From Consotaella salsifontis (GTDB lineage: Bacteria; Pseudomonadota; Alphaproteobacteria; Rhizobiales; Rhizobiaceae): DNA of 64,000 bases. The notes beneath the pieces are model-generated. The model was not told the origin of the DNA, searched no databases, and saw only the letters and a list, made by a program, of their open reading frames with translations. Below, piece after piece: positions 61,198-64,000 of the stretch; the stretch's first letter is position 1; each line of letters begins with the position of its first letter. The DNA lies in assembly GCF_900167365.1 (NCBI RefSeq), contig NZ_FUXL01000004.1, positions 1 to 64,000 on the forward strand. Reading direction: 5' to 3'. Made by a program: the position numbers and the translations under genes.

Positions 61198-61233
61198 GCG
61201 AAGCGCCCGGCGATGACACGCCGGGCGCTTCGC
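61198..61233. terminator. Long hairpin after paaK
   Basis: GCGAAGCGCCCGGCG (61198-61212) pairs perfectly over 15 bp with CGCCGGGCGCTTCGC (61219-61233); the loop is 6 nt. The following GCTAATTCC has few T residues, so termination may be partial and allow transcription into the TetR gene. Confidence 0.6.
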
Positions 61234-61267
61234 GCTAATTCCGGCTCGCCTGCCCTTTGGCGGCGGG

Positions 61268-61888
61268 ATGGCAGAAGAGGCGAATGGCATGGCACGCACA
61301 CGCGCCAACGATTTTGAAGAAAAGCGGCGCGGAATTCTGATGAGCGCGGCGGCGGTCTTTGCCCAGAACGGCATGGAAAAGGCCTCCATGGCGCAGATCG
61401 CCGAGCATTCCCAGGTTTCCAAGGCGCTGCTCTATCATTACTATGCCAGCAAGGGCGATCTGATCTTCGCCATCATTCGCGGCCATCTCGAAGAGCTGGA
61501 AGCCGCGATCGAGGCGGCGGATGATCCCGCCGCCGAGCCTCAGCAGCGGTTGCGCCGTCTGGTCGGCGCGGTGCTGGAGAGCTATCGCGGCGCCGACAAC
61601 GAGCACAAGGTGCAGCTCAACGCCGCTCCCGCTCTCACGCCCGATCAGCAGGGTGAGATCACGGCGATCGAAAAGCGGGTCGTGCGCCGCTTCGCCACCG
61701 TCATCTCGGAGATCAATCCGGGGCTCGACAAGAAAACCCCGTCCCTGGTGACGCCTGTCACCATGTCGCTCTTCGGCATGATGAACTGGGTCTACATGTG
61801 GTTCCGAGACGGCGGGCCGCTGACGCGCGAGAAATATGCCGACCTCGCCACCACCTTGATCCTTGAGGGCGTCAAGGCGGTGACGTGA
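61268..61888 (+). CDS. paaR: TetR-family regulator, probable PaaR
   Basis: 206 residues. N-terminal TetR helix-turn-helix (about 15-60: GILMSAAAVFAQNGMEKASM; SQVSKALLYHYYASKGDLI), then an all-helical ligand domain. It lies immediately after paaK on the same strand, and a TetR-style palindrome sits between paaN and paaG. The inducer is expected to be phenylacetyl-CoA; this is inferred by analogy. Confidence 0.82.
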   Translation: MAEEANGMARTRANDFEEKRRGILMSAAAVFAQNGMEKASMAQIAEHSQVSKALLYHYYASKGDLIFAIIRGHLEELEAAIEAADDPAAEPQQRLRRLVGAVLESYRGADNEHKVQLNAAPALTPDQQGEITAIEKRVVRRFATVISEINPGLDKKTPSLVTPVTMSLFGMMNWVYMWFRDGGPLTREKYADLATTLILEGVKAVT

Positions 61889-61940
61889 GGGGCGACCGCC
61901 CCGAACACGCCACCGCGCATGACTTTCAGACAGTCGCGTA

Positions 61941-63659
61941 TCAATATCCGACGGCGGCGCCCGCCGGCCGGCGATTGTCGTTGGCGCCGGCAAGGACGCG
62001 CGTCTTCGTGCTTTCCGCTCCAGGTGCGTGGATCAGGATGCCTTCGGCAGCGCCCCAGGTCGGCTGCTCCTCGATTTCATAGCCCATGTCGGTGAGCTTC
62101 TGGCGCGTGTCCGGCGACAGCGCGAAGGGCTCGGCAAAGACCTTGTCCGGCAGCCACTGGTGATGGATGCGCGGCGCGTCGATCGCCGCCTGGATATCCA
62201 TGCCGTGGTCGATGACGTTGAGGATCGCCTCCAAGGTGATGGTGATGATGCGCGAGCCGCCGGGGCTGCCGACCACCATGAAGATCTGTCCATCCTTGGT
62301 GACGATGGTCGGGCTCATGGAGCTCAGCGGCCGCTTTCCCGGCGCAATCGCGTTCGCCTTGCCCTGGACGAGGCCGAAGAGATTGGCGGCGCCGGGCTTG
62401 GAGGTGAAGTCGTCCATCTCGTCGTTGAGGAAGAAGCCGGTGTCGCCGGCGATCACCTTGGCGCCGAACAGCGCGTTGATCGTAAAGGTCAGAGAAACCG
62501 CGTTCCCGTCCTTGTCGACGACAGAAAAATGCGTCGTCTCTGTGCCCTCGTGCGGCTCCTTGCCGGGCTGGACTTCGGACGACGGCGTGGCCCGCCCTTC
62601 CTTGATCTCGGCGCGGATGGCCTCCGCGTGCTCCTTGGAGAGCAGCTTCTTGATCGGATTGTCGACAAAGGCCGGATCGCCCAGCGAGAAGTTGCGGTCG
62701 ACATAGGCATGGCGCATGGCCTCGACCATCAAGTGGACGCTCTCAGCCGAATGGAAGCCGAGCTTGTCCAACGGATAGGCCCCGACCACGCCGAGGATTT
62801 CGCAGATCGTCGTGCCGCCCGAGCTCGGCGGCGGCGATGAAATGACGGCATAGCCGCGATAGGTGCAGCGCACCGGGTCGGTTTCGTCGATGGAATAGTC
62901 GGCAAAGTCCTGGGTCGTCAGGATGCCGCCGTTCTTCTCGCTGGCGGCGGAGACCGCCTCGGCGATCGGCCCCTTGTAGAAGGCGTCCGGCCCGTCCTTC
63001 TGGATGGCCTCGAGAGTGGCCGCCAGGTCGCTTTGGACGAGCTTATCGCCCACCTGCCACGGCTTGCCGTCGTGAAGAAAGATCGAGGCGACGTTGGGCT
63101 GGCCGGCGAAGGCGTCGGTGGCTTGGCCGAGAATGTCGACATCGCCCTTCTTCAGCACATAGCCCTCGCGGGCCAGACGAATGGCCGGCGCCATCACCTC
63201 CTCGCGCTTCATCGTGCCGTATCGCTGAAGCATGGTGTCGAGTCCGAGCACGGTGCCGGGAACGCCGACCGCCTTGTAGCCGTCGAGGCTGAGGCGGGGC
63301 ACGACCTCGCCCTTGTCGTCGAGATACATGGTCTCGGTGGCGGCCGCCGGTGCCTTCTCGCGGAAATTGAGGAAGGTGTCCTTGCCGCTCGCCAGATGGA
63401 TGGTGGCAAAGCCGCCCCCGCCGAGATTGCCGCAACAGGGATGAACGACGGCGAGCGCATAGCCGACCGCGACAGCCGCATCCACCGCGTTGCCGCCCCT
63501 CTTGAGGATGTCGGCCCCGACTTCGGAGGCATAGTGCTGGGCGGTCACCGCCATCCCCTCGCCCGCTTCGACCGGCGGTGGCGACACCGCCCCGGCGAGC
63601 GAGGGAACGAAGATCGGCGCGAGAGTGAGAATGAGCCTTGCGGCCAGAATTCGAGGCAT
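61941..63659 (-). CDS. ggt: Gamma-glutamyltransferase
   Basis: 572 residues from the ATG at 63659 (AAAGGAGA upstream), with an N-terminal signal segment (RLILTLAPIFVPSLAGAV). The autoprocessing and catalytic threonine is Thr375 in GTETTHFSVVDKDGN; before it runs the large subunit, after it the small subunit with PLSSMSPTIV and GSPGGSRI. It hydrolyses or transfers the gamma-glutamyl group of glutathione in the periplasm. Standalone gene. Confidence 0.93.
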   Translation of the reverse strand: MPRILAARLILTLAPIFVPSLAGAVSPPPVEAGEGMAVTAQHYASEVGADILKRGGNAVDAAVAVGYALAVVHPCCGNLGGGGFATIHLASGKDTFLNFREKAPAAATETMYLDDKGEVVPRLSLDGYKAVGVPGTVLGLDTMLQRYGTMKREEVMAPAIRLAREGYVLKKGDVDILGQATDAFAGQPNVASIFLHDGKPWQVGDKLVQSDLAATLEAIQKDGPDAFYKGPIAEAVSAASEKNGGILTTQDFADYSIDETDPVRCTYRGYAVISSPPPSSGGTTICEILGVVGAYPLDKLGFHSAESVHLMVEAMRHAYVDRNFSLGDPAFVDNPIKKLLSKEHAEAIRAEIKEGRATPSSEVQPGKEPHEGTETTHFSVVDKDGNAVSLTFTINALFGAKVIAGDTGFFLNDEMDDFTSKPGAANLFGLVQGKANAIAPGKRPLSSMSPTIVTKDGQIFMVVGSPGGSRIITITLEAILNVIDHGMDIQAAIDAPRIHHQWLPDKVFAEPFALSPDTRQKLTDMGYEIEEQPTWGAAEGILIHAPGAESTKTRVLAGANDNRRPAGAAVGY

Positions 63660-63838
63660 CGAAGTCTCCTTTCGGCGAGGGCGAGGCGAAGGGAGCCGAT
63701 GTCGTTTAAGACAGCGCGTCAAAGCTGCTCCCACCCTTCAAGGTAGCGCAGCTTTCGCGAATTGGTCGTGGGAAGGTGAAGATGCGGGAGCGCGCTTTCG
63801 AGCGACGCGATGGACGGGTGACCGCTCAGCTTGAATCG

Positions 63839-64000
63839 CTACGCGTCGTTGCTGTCAAGGCGAAAAGGATAAGCGGTATCGAGAATAAGCCGGTAAAGGA
63901 TTGAAAAGACGAGCCCACAGATAAGCCAGGCGAGCACGACATCAGAAAGGAAATGTCCGCCGAAGGCGATCCGGTTCAGCGATAGCGATATGGCATAGAG
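63839..64000 (-). CDS. PAP2-family phosphatase, C-terminal fragment (5' end outside window)
   Basis: An open frame of 54 codons including the stop (CTA at 63839-63841 on the plus strand). It contains LNRIAFGGHFLSDVVLAWL, the third PAP2 motif with the catalytic histidine, followed by a final membrane segment. This class includes lipid-phosphate and undecaprenyl-pyrophosphate phosphatases and LpxE/LpxF-type lipid A phosphatases. The rest lies beyond the right edge. Confidence 0.8.
   Translation of the reverse strand, partial: LYAISLSLNRIAFGGHFLSDVVLAWLICGLVFSILYRLILDTAYPFRLDSNDA

Noticed and set aside
1-64000. CRISPR arrays, rRNA, tRNA, integrase or phage modules
   Set aside because: None was seen on reading both strands; the only mobile trace is the IS630 tail at the left edge.

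Overview
The window looks like part of a high-GC alphaproteobacterial chromosome, most likely from the Hyphomicrobiales (Rhizobiales). This is inferred from protein style and gene content: split DhaK/DhaL with an erythritol-type dehydrogenase, a chemoreceptor ending in DWEEF, a DUF1127-like small protein, PaaX plus a TetR-type paa regulator, and many ABC importers. No rRNA, tRNA, CRISPR array or prophage was seen. Genes are dense, with frequent ATGA-type overlaps. The only mobile trace is an IS630-family transposase tail at the left edge.

Layout. 1-1353: transposase tail, about 1 kb without a supportable gene, then the 3' remnant of a broken gene coupled to dhaK. 1350-4340: polyol/ketotetrose operon (dhaK, dhaL, erythritol/L-threitol-type dehydrogenase) closed by a strong terminator. 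4449-7114: small P-loop ATPase divergent from a DEAD-box RNA helicase. 7140-15638: divergent two-component system, an ABC importer of the ferric/organophosphate family, a PP2C-like phosphatase and a degenerate histidine phosphatase. 15812-16561: methionine aminopeptidase. 16664-20535: three-subunit molybdenum aldehyde oxidoreductase behind a perfect 18-bp palindrome. 20699-23097: cystine-type amino-acid ABC importer. 23101-25129: LysR regulator divergent from an SDR oxidoreductase and a tautomerase. 25256-28971: membrane-bound nucleotide-sugar 4,6-dehydratase and a uracil permease. 29421-31479: chemoreceptor with an AT-rich inverted repeat upstream. 31670-37398: ADP-ribosylglycohydrolase-like enzyme, PfkB kinase and a polyamine-type ABC importer in one tight operon. 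37575-37947: 40-residue protein and a possible small RNA. 38442-40115: AspT-type antiporter. 40197-47919: complete tetrathionate respiration locus (ttrS, ttrR, ttrB, ttrC, ttrA). 47992-49140: galactokinase. 49331-61888: phenylacetate catabolism locus. 61941-63659: gamma-glutamyltransferase. 63839-64000: end of a PAP2 phosphatase.

How the genes work together. In the phenylacetate region a single imperfect palindrome (58513-58528) lies between two divergent units. One is paaG-paaI-paaK. The other is paaN, a Liv-type ABC importer and an enoyl-CoA hydratase/3-hydroxyacyl-CoA dehydrogenase fusion. A TetR-type regulator and a PaaX regulator flank the locus. The ring-epoxidase genes paaABCDE and a thiolase are not in the window and must lie elsewhere if the pathway is complete. 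The ttr locus has sensor, regulator and all three reductase subunits in the classical order.

Most promising for new biology: (i) the YegU/YegV-like hydrolase-kinase pair joined to a complete ABC importer, suggesting a salvage pathway for an N-glycoside; (ii) the two-component/ABC/phosphatase cluster, whose binding protein lacks the iron-binding tyrosine pair and may import a phosphorylated solute; (iii) the operator architecture of the paa and aldehyde oxidoreductase operons. All functions are inferred from the sequence and remembered family features; no database search was run.
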